DNA from: JACCZX01 sp963791315
GTDB lineage: Bacteria > Pseudomonadota > Gammaproteobacteria > Burkholderiales > Burkholderiaceae_F
Length of the DNA: 64,000 bases
Reading direction: 5' to 3'
Assembly (NCBI GenBank): GCA_963791315.1
Contig: CAWBRQ010000006.1
Coordinates: 1-64,000, forward strand
The position numbers were made by a program, and so were the translations under genes. The notes beneath the pieces were generated by a model. The model made no database searches. It saw only the letters and a program-made list of their open reading frames with translations, and had not been told where the DNA came from. Below, in pieces: positions 63,999 through 64,000 of the stretch. The stretch's first letter is position 1, and each line of letters starts with the position of its first letter.

Positions 63999-64000
63999 AT

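Overview
The window is about 64 kb of G+C-rich chromosomal DNA that looks like a free-living betaproteobacterium, most likely Burkholderiales. The reasons are a Bug/TctC-type solute-binding protein, two TRAP dicarboxylate-type transporters, a Burkholderiales-style sulfur-oxidation (Sox) cluster and a LigD of phosphoesterase-ligase-polymerase order. No ribosomal or other strong taxonomic marker is present, so this is an inference. No plasmid, phage or CRISPR locus is visible.

Layout. 0-9 kb: the end of an SDR gene, a TRAP transporter (DctM, DctQ, DctP plus a small membrane protein), a GMC flavoenzyme, a TetR repressor with two palindromic operators facing a DUF1059 protein and a BBE-like FAD oxidase, and an amidase. 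9-14.4 kb: a peptide/nickel-type ABC importer. 14.6-18.7 kb: an omega-amino acid (possibly taurine) aminotransferase and tauABC. 18.7-21.8 kb: a small accessory stretch (SMI1/KNR4 protein, cupin, unknown protein) with attC-like sites and a LexA-like box, read here as a relic integron cassette array. 21.8-26.5 kb: ligD, tRNA-Arg with a duplicated 3' end 0.67 kb downstream, and small hypothetical genes.

26.6-40.6 kb is the metabolic core. suyAB (sulfolactate sulfo-lyase) is followed by an FrdB/C/D-like electron-transfer module with no flavoprotein and by a TctC-type binding protein. Next come an ArsR regulator, soxCDYZAX, a thioredoxin, soxB, a second thioredoxin, an unknown secreted protein, and sorAB. 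Together with tauABC these genes suggest import of C2/C3 sulfonates, release of sulfite by SuyAB, oxidation of sulfite by SorAB, and thiosulfate oxidation by Sox. tRNA-Ser closes this block.

40.8-43.7 kb: a second TRAP transporter. 44-50.6 kb: an ABC ATPase with an ABC-2 permease/M1 peptidase fusion and a PQQ-type sugar dehydrogenase. 50.7-56.4 kb: an MFS remnant, a DUF1353 protein and a BMP-family (nucleoside-type) ABC importer. 56.4-64 kb: a DUF4139 protein, an FtsX-like permease, an SDR, rmuC and a glycine-rich stress-type protein.

Caution: at least 17 genes are interrupted by one or more frame changes, most consistent with a single extra base. They are concentrated in 0-9 kb, 29-42 kb and 44-60 kb, while 9-29 kb is almost clean. 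Sequencing or assembly error is more likely than true pseudogenes, so interrupted genes are annotated as CDS spanning all fragments.
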